Positions 8,968 to 19,881 of a DNA stretch of 64,000 nt are shown here, piece after piece (position 1 is the first letter of the stretch; the number at the start of each line of letters is the position of its first letter). Source of the stretch: Tatumella ptyseos ATCC 33301 (lineage in GTDB: Bacteria > Pseudomonadota > Gammaproteobacteria > Enterobacterales > Enterobacteriaceae); the NCBI RefSeq assembly GCF_000735525.1, contig NZ_JMPR01000037.1, positions 1 through 64,000 of the forward strand. The letters run 5' to 3'. Both the position numbers and the translations under genes were made by a program. Under the pieces are notes generated by a model, which was given only the letters and a program-made list of their open reading frames with translations, searched no databases and had not been told where the DNA came from.

Positions 8968-10410
8968 ATGAAAAAAAAAGATAAGCAGGTTATTGATAAT
9001 CTTATTAAATATCTCGGCGGCAGAGAGAATATCGTTAGCGTAACGCACTGTATTACCCGCCTGAGGCTGGTGTTGGGTGATACCGGGCTGGCCAGTGTTA
9101 CCGGCCTGGAAAACCTGCCGATGGTCAAAGGCTGCTTCACCAATGCGGGACAGTTCCAGGTCGTTATTGGCCCGGACGTCGGCGATTACTACCAGGCATT
9201 GATTACCACCCTCGGACGGCAGGGTGACGACCGGGAAAGCCAGCGTGAAGCCGCGCGTAATAATATGTCTTTCGGCGAAAAAGCCCTTTCTCATATCGCC
9301 GATATTTTTTTCCCGCTGTTACCCGCGCTGATAAGCGGCGGGCTGATCCTCGGGTTTCGGAATGTCATTGGTGATATTCCTTTCGGTGACGGCAAAACAC
9401 TGGCGCAGACTTCTGTTGTCTGGCAGACGCTGTATGACCTGCTTTGGTTACCCGGGGAGGCCATTTTTATGTTCTTGCCGGTCGCCGTCTGCTGGTCTGC
9501 CGTCGTCAAAATGGGCGGAACACCGGTGCTCGGTATCGTACTGGGAATTACTCTGGTGTCACCGCAACTAATGAATGCTTATCAGCTGGGGCAACAATTG
9601 CCTGAAATCTGGGATTTCGGCTGGTTTTCAGTACAAAAAATCGGTTATCAGGCGCAGGTCATTCCCTCCGTACTTGCCGGTATGGCGCTGGCACTGATAG
9701 AGCGTCAGTTGCGGAAAATCGTCCCGGCAGCCCTGAATATGGTGATCATTCCGGTCGTTTCTCTGCTGATCGCCATTCCTCTGGCCCACGGTCTTATCGG
9801 TCCCTTCGGCCGTATGCTGGGAGATGGCGTTGCCTGGATCGTGAGCCTGGTGATGACCGGCAGCTTTGCGCCGATTGGCTCGGCCATTTTCGGCTTCCTG
9901 TATGCCCCGCTGGTGATCACAGGGATCCATCAGACCACTCTGGCCATTGATATGCAGATGATCCAGAAACTGGGCGGCACCCCGGTCTGGCCACTGATCG
10001 CATTATCTAACATTGCTCAGGCTTCTGCGGTACTGGCCATCATTCTGATCCGCCGGACACCGAAAGAACGGGGTATTGCCATCCCTGCCGCGGTTGCCGC
10101 TTATCTCGGAGTGACTGAACCGGCGATGTACGGGGTAAATATCAAATACCGTTATCCGATGCTCTGCGCCATGATCGGCTCGGCCCTCGCCAGCCTGCTG
10201 TGCGGCCTTAATCATGTACTGGCTAATGGTATTGGTGTGGGCGGGCTGCCAGGCATCCTCTCTGTAAAACCTGAGTTCTGGCCGGTGTATTCCGTGGCCA
10301 TCCTGATAGCCATCATCGTACCCCTGGTACTGACCCTGATGCTGGCCCGCTATTTTGCCCGTAAAGAACTCGCTGCCCGCACTGCTGTCGCGACATCAGT
10401 GACTGAATGA
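8968..10410 (+). CDS. treB: PTS trehalose-specific enzyme IIBC
   Basis: A 480-residue phosphotransferase permease that imports trehalose and releases trehalose-6-phosphate inside the cell. The N-terminal EIIB domain has its phosphorylated cysteine at C28 within SVTHCITRLR. The EIIC membrane domain follows from about residue 105, with E. coli-like segments PLLPALISGGLILGFRNVIG, SPQLMNAYQLGQQLPE and GVTEPAMYGVN. There is no EIIA domain, so it would rely on the glucose EIIA, as in E. coli. It is first in the treB-treC-lamB run, behind the TreR palindrome. Confidence 0.96.
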   Translation: MKKKDKQVIDNLIKYLGGRENIVSVTHCITRLRLVLGDTGLASVTGLENLPMVKGCFTNAGQFQVVIGPDVGDYYQALITTLGRQGDDRESQREAARNNMSFGEKALSHIADIFFPLLPALISGGLILGFRNVIGDIPFGDGKTLAQTSVVWQTLYDLLWLPGEAIFMFLPVAVCWSAVVKMGGTPVLGIVLGITLVSPQLMNAYQLGQQLPEIWDFGWFSVQKIGYQAQVIPSVLAGMALALIERQLRKIVPAALNMVIIPVVSLLIAIPLAHGLIGPFGRMLGDGVAWIVSLVMTGSFAPIGSAIFGFLYAPLVITGIHQTTLAIDMQMIQKLGGTPVWPLIALSNIAQASAVLAIILIRRTPKERGIAIPAAVAAYLGVTEPAMYGVNIKYRYPMLCAMIGSALASLLCGLNHVLANGIGVGGLPGILSVKPEFWPVYSVAILIAIIVPLVLTLMLARYFARKELAARTAVATSVTE

Positions 10411-10434
10411 AATTGACTACCGAAGGTTGCCAGA

Positions 10435-12111
10435 ATGGAAAAGACATGGACGCAGGACAAGGTTGTTTATCAGATTTACCCGAAGAGTTTTCAGGATACC
10501 ACCGGTAAAGGTACCGGTGATCTGCAGGGCATTATTTCCCATCTGGATTATTTGCATTTTCTGGGCGTAGATATCCTGTGGCTGACGCCAGTTTACCCTT
10601 CCCCGCAGGTAGACAATGGCTATGATGTGGCTGATTACTGTGCCATTGATCCGCGCTACGGCACTCTGGATGACTTTGACCAACTGGTCGCTGAAGCACA
10701 TCAGCGTAACCTGAAGATAATGATGGATATGGTGTTTAACCATACTTCCACACAACATCCGTGGTTTATCCAGGCCTGTGACCCGCACAGCCCCTATCAT
10801 CCTTACTATATCTGGCGGGATTCCCCGCCGGATATTCCTCCGACAAACTGGCAGTCGAAATTCGGCGGCCCGGCCTGGCAATGGCAACCGGAATGCGGGC
10901 AACACTATCTGCATTTATTCAGTAAGGAACAGGCTGATCTTAACTGGGAACACCCGCCGGTCCGTGAAGCCCTGAAAGATGTCTGCCGGTTCTGGGCAGC
11001 CAGAGGGGTGGATGCCCTGCGGCTGGATGTCGTTAACTTAATCTCCAAACCGGAACAGTTCAGGGATGACCCGGACGGTGACGGACGACGTTTTTATACT
11101 GACGGGCCGCGGGTCCATGAATTTTTACAGGAAATGAACCGTGATGTTTTCCGCCCGTTAAACCTGATCACTGTCGGTGAAATGTCATCCACCAGCCTGC
11201 AGCACTGCCAGCAATATGCTTCCTGTGACAATACTGAGCTTTCGATGGTATTTAATTTCCACCACCTCAAAATCGATTATGCTGACGGCGATAAATGGAC
11301 GCGTATGGCTCCTGATGTTATTGCGCTCAAAAAGATTTTCGCCCTTTGGCAATCGGGGATGCATCAGCGCGCCAACGGGGCCCTTTTCTGGTGTAATCAT
11401 GATCAACCCCGCGTGGTGTCAAGGTTGGGATGTGAGGGGAAACATCGTGAAATTTCTGCGAAAATGCTGGCGATGGTGCTTTATGGTATGCAGGGAACCC
11501 CTTACCTTTATCAGGGGGAAGAGATTGGCATGACCAATGCCGGGTTCACCGATCTTGGGCAATACCGGGATGTGGAGAGCCTTAATATCGCCAGGATACT
11601 CAATCGCCAGGGACATAGCATGGCCGATATCCTCGCCATCCTTGGCGCGAAGTCCCGCGATAATAGCCGCACGCCAATGCAATGGGATGACACTAAACAT
11701 GCCGGTTTTACGACGGGTACCCCATGGCTGGACTGTAACGTGAATCACCGGCAGATCAATGTTATGTCTGCACTGAGAGACCCGCACTCCGTACTGTATT
11801 GTTATCGTTCACTTATCCGTTTACGTAAACAACTTACCCTCCTGCAGTACGGGGACTACCATGACCTTTCTCCGGATCGTCCGGACATCTGGTGCTATCG
11901 CCGTTGCTGGCAAGGGCAAATGCTGCTGGTGGTGGCGAACCTCACTGACAATCCGTGCGACTGGCAGCCTCCCGGCGTTGAACAGGAAGGCACTTACACT
12001 CTGATTATCAGTAATATGCCGGATACCCCCCGGGTGCCCCGCCCCGGTCAGTTAAGCCCCTACCAGGCGGCCTGGTGGCTGTTTACCCCGGCCCCGTCTC
12101 CCGCCCCCTGA
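10435..12111 (+). CDS. treC: Trehalose-6-phosphate hydrolase
   Basis: A 558-residue glycoside hydrolase family 13 enzyme that splits trehalose-6-phosphate into glucose and glucose-6-phosphate in the cytoplasm. The alpha-amylase signatures are present: MMDMVFNHTS, the nucleophile in ALRLDVVNL (about residue 200), the acid in TVGEMS (about 250) and the transition-state Asp in WCNHDQPRV (about 325). It starts 24 bases after treB and is probably co-transcribed with it. It is slightly longer than E. coli TreC (551), mainly through a proline-rich C-terminus. Confidence 0.96.
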   Translation: MEKTWTQDKVVYQIYPKSFQDTTGKGTGDLQGIISHLDYLHFLGVDILWLTPVYPSPQVDNGYDVADYCAIDPRYGTLDDFDQLVAEAHQRNLKIMMDMVFNHTSTQHPWFIQACDPHSPYHPYYIWRDSPPDIPPTNWQSKFGGPAWQWQPECGQHYLHLFSKEQADLNWEHPPVREALKDVCRFWAARGVDALRLDVVNLISKPEQFRDDPDGDGRRFYTDGPRVHEFLQEMNRDVFRPLNLITVGEMSSTSLQHCQQYASCDNTELSMVFNFHHLKIDYADGDKWTRMAPDVIALKKIFALWQSGMHQRANGALFWCNHDQPRVVSRLGCEGKHREISAKMLAMVLYGMQGTPYLYQGEEIGMTNAGFTDLGQYRDVESLNIARILNRQGHSMADILAILGAKSRDNSRTPMQWDDTKHAGFTTGTPWLDCNVNHRQINVMSALRDPHSVLYCYRSLIRLRKQLTLLQYGDYHDLSPDRPDIWCYRRCWQGQMLLVVANLTDNPCDWQPPGVEQEGTYTLIISNMPDTPRVPRPGQLSPYQAAWWLFTPAPSPAP

Positions 12112-12126
12112 GAGGATAACCACCCC

Positions 12127-13483
<1,357 letters not shown>

Positions 13484-13519
13484 CCTCTGCCCGGTGAGGA
13501 GCCGGGCGGCAGAAAAGAG

Positions 13520-13545
13520 ACCGGCTTTCGCCGCTGAAAGCCGGT
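13520..13545. terminator. Hairpin after lamB
   Basis: ACCGGCTTTC and GAAAGCCGGT form a perfect 10-bp stem with a 6-base loop, 36 bases after the lamB stop codon. The T-run is missing, so it may be a weak or factor-dependent terminator or an mRNA 3' stabiliser. Confidence 0.55.
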
Positions 13546-13684
13546 GTCATCCGGCGGTTTACTGTCGTTTTCGGCTCCTGTCAGGAAAATGCAGGCAGTC
13601 AGGTCAGAAGTTGTGCAAACACGATTATCTGTTGCGCAATATCATTATTTTGCCGGTACGTCATGACCGTAAACCGAATTATGT

Positions 13685-13713
13685 TTGGTTTCCGTTCACT
13701 TAGTGACTATACT
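13685..13713 (+). promoter_or_regulatory. Promoter of pykF
   Basis: TTGGTT and TATACT are separated by 17 bases. The predicted start near 13720 lies just before the Cra-like box and gives a leader of about 260 bases before pykF. The rest of the 500-base lamB-pykF gap shows no ORF I can support. Confidence 0.68.
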
Positions 13714-13728
13714 GACCCTGTTGTCCAC

Positions 13729-13743
13729 TTGAACGGTTTCCGC
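13729..13743. promoter_or_regulatory. Cra (FruR) box of pykF
   Basis: TTGAACGGTTTCCGC read on the other strand gives GCGGAAACCGTTCAA, one clear mismatch from the Cra pattern GCTGAAACC-TTCAA known at E. coli pykF. It sits about 10-20 bases past the predicted start site, a position expected to repress pykF when fructose-1,6-bisphosphate is scarce. Confidence 0.68.
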
Positions 13744-13983
13744 GAATAACGTGATAAGAATCCTGACTGACAGAGTTTGCGCAACATACCTATCCGGCCT
13801 TTATACGCGTCGTCAGGCTTTCGACGTCCAAGATGGCCCTTGCCTTTCTTATCTTCGTTATCGCTCCGGTAACGCATTATTATCTAAGTTACAAAATTAT
13901 CTGAATCACAAATTTCCGCCATCGGCAGATACTTCCGGTGGTTCGTGTTTCCTAAATTCATTACAACTTGTAGATAACCCGTC

Positions 13984-15396
13984 ATGAAAAAAACCAAAAT
14001 CGTCTGTACTATCGGTCCAAAAACTGAATCCGAAGAGATGCTGAAAAGCCTGCTTGATGCAGGTATGAATGTTATGCGTCTCAATTTTTCTCATGGTGAT
14101 TATGCCGAGCATGGCCAGCGTATTGCGAATCTGCGCTCAGTGGTGGGTAAAACCCGTCATAACGCCGCTATTCTGCTGGATACCAAAGGCCCTGAAATCC
14201 GTACGATGAAGCTTGAAGGCGGAAACGATGTTTCACTGCAGGCGGGACAGACGTTCACCTTTACGACTGACCAGTCAGTTATCGGTAACAATCAGCAGGT
14301 CGCTGTGACTTACCAGGGGTTTGCCGCTGATCTGGCTATCGGTAATACCGTGCTGGTTGATGACGGTCTTCTGGGAATGGAAGTGGTTGAAGTGACGGAA
14401 AACACCGTTGTCTGCAAAGTTCTGAACAACGGCGACCTTGGCGAGAACAAAGGGGTTAACCTGCCAGGCGTTTCCATCCAGTTACCGGCATTGGCGGAAA
14501 AAGATAAACGTGACCTGATCTTTGGTTGCGAACAGGGCGTCGATTTTGTCGCAGCCTCTTTTATCCGTAAGCGTTCGGATGTTCTTGAAATCCGCGAGCA
14601 CCTGAAACAGCACGGCGGCGAAAACATCCAGATTATTTCCAAAATTGAAAATCAGGAAGGCCTGAATAATTTCGACGAAATTCTGGAAGCATCCGACGGT
14701 ATCATGGTTGCCCGTGGTGACCTCGGCGTTGAAATCCCCGTAGAAGAAGTTATCTTCGCTCAGAAGATGATGATCAAAAAATGTAACAAGGCCCGTAAAC
14801 TGGTGATCACCGCGACCCAGATGCTGGACTCAATGATCAAGAACCCGCGCCCTACCCGTGCAGAAGCCGGTGATGTCGCCAACGCCATCATTGACGGTAC
14901 CGATGCGGTAATGCTGTCAGGTGAGAGTGCGAAAGGGAAATATCCTCTGGAAGCCGTCACCATTATGGCCACCATCTGCGAACGTACTGACCGCGTCATG
15001 GGAAGCCGTATTGATGAACTGAAAGAAAGTCACAAATTACGTATTACCGAAGCGGTGTGCCGTGGCGCAGTCGATACGGCAGAAAAACTGCAATCATCGG
15101 TGATCATCGTCGCAACCCAGGGGGGTAAATCAGCGAAATCTATCCGTAAATACTTCCCGGGCGCGACCATTCTGGCATTAACCAACAATGAAACGACCGC
15201 ACGCCAGTTGCTGGCAACTAAAGGCGTGGAAACACATCTGGTTGAGAAAATTAGTTCAACGGATGACTTCTATCGTATCGGTAAAGAGCTTGCATTAAGC
15301 GCCGGTTATGCCCAAACCGGTGATGTGGTGGTAATGGTTTCCGGGGCTTTAGTCCCGAGCGGAACCACAAACACTGCATCAGTTCATGTTATTTAA
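13984..15396 (+). CDS. pykF: Pyruvate kinase I
   Basis: A 470-residue type I pyruvate kinase, the same length as E. coli PykF. It converts phosphoenolpyruvate and ADP to pyruvate and ATP and in the family is activated by fructose-1,6-bisphosphate. Landmarks are [14 protein letters not shown] at the N-terminus, ISKIENQEG with the catalytic Lys-Glu pair near residues 220-222, and the [12 protein letters not shown] loop. The regulatory C-terminal domain is complete. It is transcribed alone from a Cra-controlled promoter and ends at a strong terminator, with lpp next as in E. coli. Confidence 0.98.
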   Translation: MKKTKIVCTIGPKTESEEMLKSLLDAGMNVMRLNFSHGDYAEHGQRIANLRSVVGKTRHNAAILLDTKGPEIRTMKLEGGNDVSLQAGQTFTFTTDQSVIGNNQQVAVTYQGFAADLAIGNTVLVDDGLLGMEVVEVTENTVVCKVLNNGDLGENKGVNLPGVSIQLPALAEKDKRDLIFGCEQGVDFVAASFIRKRSDVLEIREHLKQHGGENIQIISKIENQEGLNNFDEILEASDGIMVARGDLGVEIPVEEVIFAQKMMIKKCNKARKLVITATQMLDSMIKNPRPTRAEAGDVANAIIDGTDAVMLSGESAKGKYPLEAVTIMATICERTDRVMGSRIDELKESHKLRITEAVCRGAVDTAEKLQSSVIIVATQGGKSAKSIRKYFPGATILALTNNETTARQLLATKGVETHLVEKISSTDDFYRIGKELALSAGYAQTGDVVVMVSGALVPSGTTNTASVHVI

Positions 15397-15406
15397 TCAA
15401 TAACGT

Positions 15407-15437
15407 TAAAAAGGCACCTTCACCGGTGCCTTTTTTT
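15407..15437 (+). terminator. pykF terminator
   Basis: AAGGCACC and GGTGCCTT form a stem with a short loop followed by seven T residues: a strong Rho-independent terminator shortly after the pykF stop codon. Confidence 0.93.
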
Positions 15438-15614
15438 ATTCCTTTTTATTTTAAATGATAACCAAAAAAATAAAAATCGACTAAAGACCCTATCTTAAAT
15501 TAAGGTAAATCCGATTAAATTCCTGTATTTCTGTTAAAAACTTTATCAACGAATATTAATCGCTGTTTCTTTGAGCGAATAGGTTAATTTAAGCATCTTC
15601 TCATAAAAAATATA

Positions 15615-15643
15615 TTCTCAACACAAAAAACTTTGTGTAATAC
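15615..15643 (+). promoter_or_regulatory. lpp promoter
   Basis: TTCTCA and TAATAC are 17 bases apart within a region that matches the E. coli lpp promoter and leader almost base for base, including the leader GCTACATGGAGATTAACTC and the GAGGG ribosome-binding site. The flanking 100 bases upstream are very A/T-rich, like the E. coli lpp upstream region. Confidence 0.85.
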
Positions 15644-15666
15644 TTACCGGGCTACATGGAGATTAA

Positions 15667-15924
<258 letters not shown>

Positions 15925-15938
15925 GCGTTCTGGTAACG

Positions 15939-15968
15939 AAAATGGTGCCCCAAGGGCACCATTTTTTT
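15939..15968 (+). terminator. lpp terminator
   Basis: AAAATGGTGCCC and GGGCACCATTTT form a 12-bp stem with a 3-base loop followed by T residues: a strong intrinsic terminator. Confidence 0.95.
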
Positions 15969-16157
15969 TGTCTTTTCCTCAAGCCCTGTCCTGCACGGCT
16001 CTTTTTACTTCTCTTCATAATAACGCCCGGATTTCATACCCCCGCTAAACTCTCACCCGCTCACATTCGTGGTTAAGCGATCCCGGAAACGGCACTTTCT
16101 TCTCATCATTTTCGTTAATAAATACGATCCCCCTTGCCTTTACACGGCTATAAGCAT

Positions 16158-16175
16158 GATAATGATTATCATTAC
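16158..16175. promoter_or_regulatory. Fur box
   Basis: GATAATGATTATCATTAC matches the Fur consensus GATAATGATAATCATTATC at nearly every position. It lies 18 bases before the start codon of the next gene, so iron-bound Fur should block its transcription or early elongation. Confidence 0.85.
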
Positions 16176-16192
16176 TAACAAAGGAGCCGGAT

Positions 16193-16594
16193 ATGATCTC
16201 ATTTTCAGGATGGCTGGAATTGCACCTTGAGGAATATTACCAGGCACTGAATGCCATGTGCACAGAGTTTCACCTCAGTAAATCCGCACTGAAACATCCA
16301 GACAGCTCACTGACAAAATTGCGGGAATTTAATGATCTCTGCCTGAGTATGGCCGACAGATGTCATCAGCAGGGAGATGATGAACGGTATATTGCTTTGT
16401 TACTGGAACTCCACCAGCAGCTGATCAGCGAAATGGCCAATGAACAACGCGAGGCAATGTTTCGTTTACAGGCGCTGCAACTGGCACGCGAGTCTCTGGG
16501 CCGGCTGAGTCATGTCCTGATGCAGGAAGGTGAATGGGAACAGTTTTGTGGCCTTCAGGAGCAGTTTTTCAGTTATGCAGAACAATTGCCCTGA
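16193..16594 (+). CDS. Unrecognised Fur-controlled small protein (133 aa)
   Basis: I do not recognise this family. The 133 residues are acidic, rich in Glu, Gln and Leu, with no signal peptide and no membrane span, and look almost entirely alpha-helical with amphipathic segments (for example about residues 50-75 and 80-115). It has two cysteines before residue 60 and one near 120, without a metal-binding spacing. AAAGGAG lies 8 bases before the ATG, and a near-perfect Fur box sits just upstream, so it should be made when iron is short. It occupies the place between lpp and ydiJ where E. coli carries ldtE, suf and menI. A role in iron limitation is inferred only from the Fur box. Confidence 0.8.
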   Translation: MISFSGWLELHLEEYYQALNAMCTEFHLSKSALKHPDSSLTKLREFNDLCLSMADRCHQQGDDERYIALLLELHQQLISEMANEQREAMFRLQALQLARESLGRLSHVLMQEGEWEQFCGLQEQFFSYAEQLP

Positions 16595-16636
16595 CCGGAG
16601 GCAGAGGAAGCCAGTGTTCCTCTGCCGTTGCCGTTA

Positions 16637-19600
16637 TCAGCTGATGATATCCAGCAATGCCTGTAACGGATGACGTACCGCCTGCCCTTCGACACGTTTC
16701 ACCTGGCTGCGGCAGGAATAACCGGTGGCCAGACAACGCTGAGGAGACCGTTTTTGCAGATGCGGTTGCCAGGACAGTGCATAGATCCCCAGCGAGTTAT
16801 CCAGGTTTTTGGTTTCATGGCCATAAGTCCCGGCCATACCGCAACAACCGGCGTTAACTGTCTGCAGTTCAGCACCGAAACGACCGAATAGGGTTTTCCA
16901 GCGAGCCGGGGACTGCGGCAATGCGGTACTTTCCGTACAGTGCGGGAACAGATACCAGGCCTCTCCGTGGGTTTGCTGCTCTGCCCTGTCAGAAGTCACA
17001 CTATCGAGCCATTCGTGGGCAAGCAGCACGTTAAAGTTACCGCGTTTCTCCCCGAGGATCTGACGGTATTCGTCCCGGTAGCAGAGCACCAGTGCGGGGT
17101 CTGTACCGACCATCGGAATACCCAGTGTCGCTATATCATTCAGAATATCCGCGCTTTTCTGTGCGGTTCTGGCAAACCGTTGCAGGAAGCCTTTTACATG
17201 CTGAGCCTTACCGTTGGGTGTGAATGGCAGCAATACCGGTTTATAACCCAGTTTACCGATAAGCCGGATAAAGTCAGTGATCAGGCTGGCTTCGTAATAG
17301 CTGGTAAAAGGATCCTGCACCACCAGCACATACTCGCGGCGTTCGGCTTCTGTCATGCCGCGTAGGTCATCCACCGTCGTCGTCAGTGCCCGGTGTCCGG
17401 CCAGCTGATGTCTGAGGCCCGGCGACGACAGCGCCGGAAGGTCAGCCATACCGATATGTTTTTTACTTAACGCCTGAATGCGGGGATGCGTCAGAAAAAA
17501 GTTAAAAAACTGCGGGGCTTTTGCCATCAGGGGAGTATAGCTTTCCACAGAGGCAACCAGATGATCGCTAAGCGGGCGCAGATAGCGGCTATGATACAGT
17601 TGCAGAAAACGCGAACGAAACGACGGGACATCGATTTTAATCGGGCACTGTGTCGAACAGGCCTTACAGGCCAGGCACCCCGACATGGCTTCTTTCACTT
17701 CGTGAGAAAAATCATATTCACCCCGGGCGGCCTGGCGGGTATTTTTCAGCTTACTGATAAAACCGCGCAGGCTGAGGGAGTTCTGTGGCAGCGCACGTTC
17801 CAGTTGTTGTGGATCCACCCCCTGCTCTGCCAGTAAGCGTAACCATTCACGGGTCAGCGTTGCCCGCCCTTTGGGTGAGTGCAGCCGGTTACGGGTAATT
17901 TTCATCGACGGGCACATCGGGCTGTTAACATCAAAGTTAAAGCATAACCCGTTGCCATTACACTCCATAGCGCCGCGCCATTCCTCTCTGACCGAGACCG
18001 GGATTTGACGGTCAAAACTGCCCCGGGTCGGGCTTTCTATCGGCAGAAGTTGCGCATCGCTCCCCGCGGGGGTACAAATTTTACCGGGGTTAAGGCGGTT
18101 CTCCGGGTCGAAAGCCCCTTTAATGCGCCGCAATTCGCCGAATAACGCCGGGCCGAAGAAGTTTTCGGTGTAAGCGCCCCGATAGCCTTTTCCATGTTCT
18201 CCCCACAGTAATCCGCCATAGCTGGCCGTTAACGCCACGACCTGGTCGGAGATCTGCTTCATCAGCATTTCCTGCTGAGGGTCACACATATCCAGTGCCG
18301 GACGCACATGTAACACCCCCGCATCCACGTGACCGAACATCCCGTATTTCAGACCATGACTGTCCAGTAAGGTGCGAAAATCAGCGATATAGTCAGCCAG
18401 ATGCTCCGGCGGAACCGCGGTATCTTCCACAAACGGGATCGGCTTAGCATGCCCTTTCGCATTTCCCAGCAAACCTACCGCTTTTTTACGCATCGCATAG
18501 ATCCGCTCAACTTCATCAAGCTGCGTGCATCGCTGATAGCCGATGATACCGCCTTCTCTGGCGGCCATCAGTTCATCCAGCCGGCGGCACAGGTCACTCA
18601 CCTGTTTTTCCGCCAGTTCGCGGTCGTTCCCCGCAAATTCCACCAGATTCAGCCCCAGCATCGCTTCGCCCGGGATGTCGGTGATCAGTTCGCTGACCGA
18701 ATGCCAGACAATATCTTCACGGGCCAGGTTCAGTACCGTCGAGTCTACGGTTTCCACGGACAGTGCTCTGGCCTGAACCAGAAACGGGGCATTCCGCAGA
18801 GCCGAGTCAAAGCTGTCATACTTAATGTTGACCAGCTGACGGACTTTCGGGATAGGCGTAATATTCAGCCGGGCCTCAGTAATAAAGGCCAGTGTTCCTT
18901 CAGAGCCGCACAGGATACGGGTCAGGTCGAACGTTTGCAGATCGTCACTGAGCACATGACGCATGTCATAACCGGTCAGAAAACGGTTAAGTTTCGGGAA
19001 ATTATCTGTCACAAGCTGCCGGTTATCCCGACAGCTACTGAGCACCTGCTGATAGATATGCCCTTCCGTCGTCTTTTCGCCGGCAATCTGCTCTGCCAGA
19101 CTGATCGGCATCGCACGGGTATCAATAATGTCCCCGTTGACCAGCACCGCCCGCAATCCCAGCACATGATCTGACGTTTTACCATACACCAGCGACCCCT
19201 GGCCGGAAGCATCGGTATTAATCATTCCCCCCAGTGTGGCACGGTTACTGGTGGATAATTCCGGCGCAAAGAAAAAACCATAAGGTTTCAGCCACTGGTT
19301 CAGCTGATCTTTCACCACTCCCGCTTCTACCCTGACCCAGCCTTCCTCACTATTGATTTCCAGGATCCGGTTCATATAACGGGACATATCGACAATCACA
19401 CCGCGGTTAAGTGACTGGCCATTGGTACCGGTGCCGCCCCCTCGCGCAGTAAAGGTCAGGCCGGCGAACGCCTCACTATCAGCGATACGACTTAACAGCG
19501 CAACGTCAGCAACCGAACGGGGAAAAAGGATGGCATCGGGCAGACACTGATAGATACTGTTATCTATCGACATACTGAGCCGTGAGCCATAATCGGTGGC

Positions 19601-19693
19601 GATATCACCGGTAAAACCTTGTATCGTCAATGTTTCAATATAGGAAAGCACCTGCGGGCTGAGTCCCGGGGCCTGCTGAATCTTTGGGATCAT
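16637..19693 (-). CDS. ydiJ: YdiJ, FAD-linked oxidase/Fe-S protein (D-2-hydroxyglutarate dehydrogenase type)
   Basis: A protein of 1018 residues, equal to E. coli YdiJ. Domains in order are an FAD-binding PCMH domain (about 40-280, with RGGGTGTNGQSLN and NRATLGGMINTDASGQG), an FAD-linked oxidase C-terminal domain (to about 560), a ferredoxin-like Fe-S segment with CLACKACSTQCP near residue 670, and a cysteine-rich CCG domain near the end. E. coli YdiJ has been reported to oxidise D-2-hydroxyglutarate. An in-frame ATG nine codons upstream is open, but MIPKIQQAPG matches the E. coli start. It converges with the Fur-controlled gene. Confidence 0.93.
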   Translation of the reverse strand: MIPKIQQAPGLSPQVLSYIETLTIQGFTGDIATDYGSRLSMSIDNSIYQCLPDAILFPRSVADVALLSRIADSEAFAGLTFTARGGGTGTNGQSLNRGVIVDMSRYMNRILEINSEEGWVRVEAGVVKDQLNQWLKPYGFFFAPELSTSNRATLGGMINTDASGQGSLVYGKTSDHVLGLRAVLVNGDIIDTRAMPISLAEQIAGEKTTEGHIYQQVLSSCRDNRQLVTDNFPKLNRFLTGYDMRHVLSDDLQTFDLTRILCGSEGTLAFITEARLNITPIPKVRQLVNIKYDSFDSALRNAPFLVQARALSVETVDSTVLNLAREDIVWHSVSELITDIPGEAMLGLNLVEFAGNDRELAEKQVSDLCRRLDELMAAREGGIIGYQRCTQLDEVERIYAMRKKAVGLLGNAKGHAKPIPFVEDTAVPPEHLADYIADFRTLLDSHGLKYGMFGHVDAGVLHVRPALDMCDPQQEMLMKQISDQVVALTASYGGLLWGEHGKGYRGAYTENFFGPALFGELRRIKGAFDPENRLNPGKICTPAGSDAQLLPIESPTRGSFDRQIPVSVREEWRGAMECNGNGLCFNFDVNSPMCPSMKITRNRLHSPKGRATLTREWLRLLAEQGVDPQQLERALPQNSLSLRGFISKLKNTRQAARGEYDFSHEVKEAMSGCLACKACSTQCPIKIDVPSFRSRFLQLYHSRYLRPLSDHLVASVESYTPLMAKAPQFFNFFLTHPRIQALSKKHIGMADLPALSSPGLRHQLAGHRALTTTVDDLRGMTEAERREYVLVVQDPFTSYYEASLITDFIRLIGKLGYKPVLLPFTPNGKAQHVKGFLQRFARTAQKSADILNDIATLGIPMVGTDPALVLCYRDEYRQILGEKRGNFNVLLAHEWLDSVTSDRAEQQTHGEAWYLFPHCTESTALPQSPARWKTLFGRFGAELQTVNAGCCGMAGTYGHETKNLDNSLGIYALSWQPHLQKRSPQRCLATGYSCRSQVKRVEGQAVRHPLQALLDIIS

Positions 19694-19881
19694 GTGATAA
19701 AAACCAGGATGTCGTGTCATTTTAATTTTCAGGAATATTTTGTTTTACCACATTTTATGAGATGTCGCTTTTGTTACTGCATGAAAAAGTTTGCTTTTAT
19801 TTACTGTCGTAATTGCCCGAAATACCGCATCATTATCGGGAACCCTCTCATTGGGTGAATTCAAAGAGGTAAAGAGGTGTT

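Noticed and set aside
13751-13987. Short plus-strand frame in the pykF leader
   Set aside because: No ribosome-binding site, no recognisable product, and it overlaps the pykF start in another frame.
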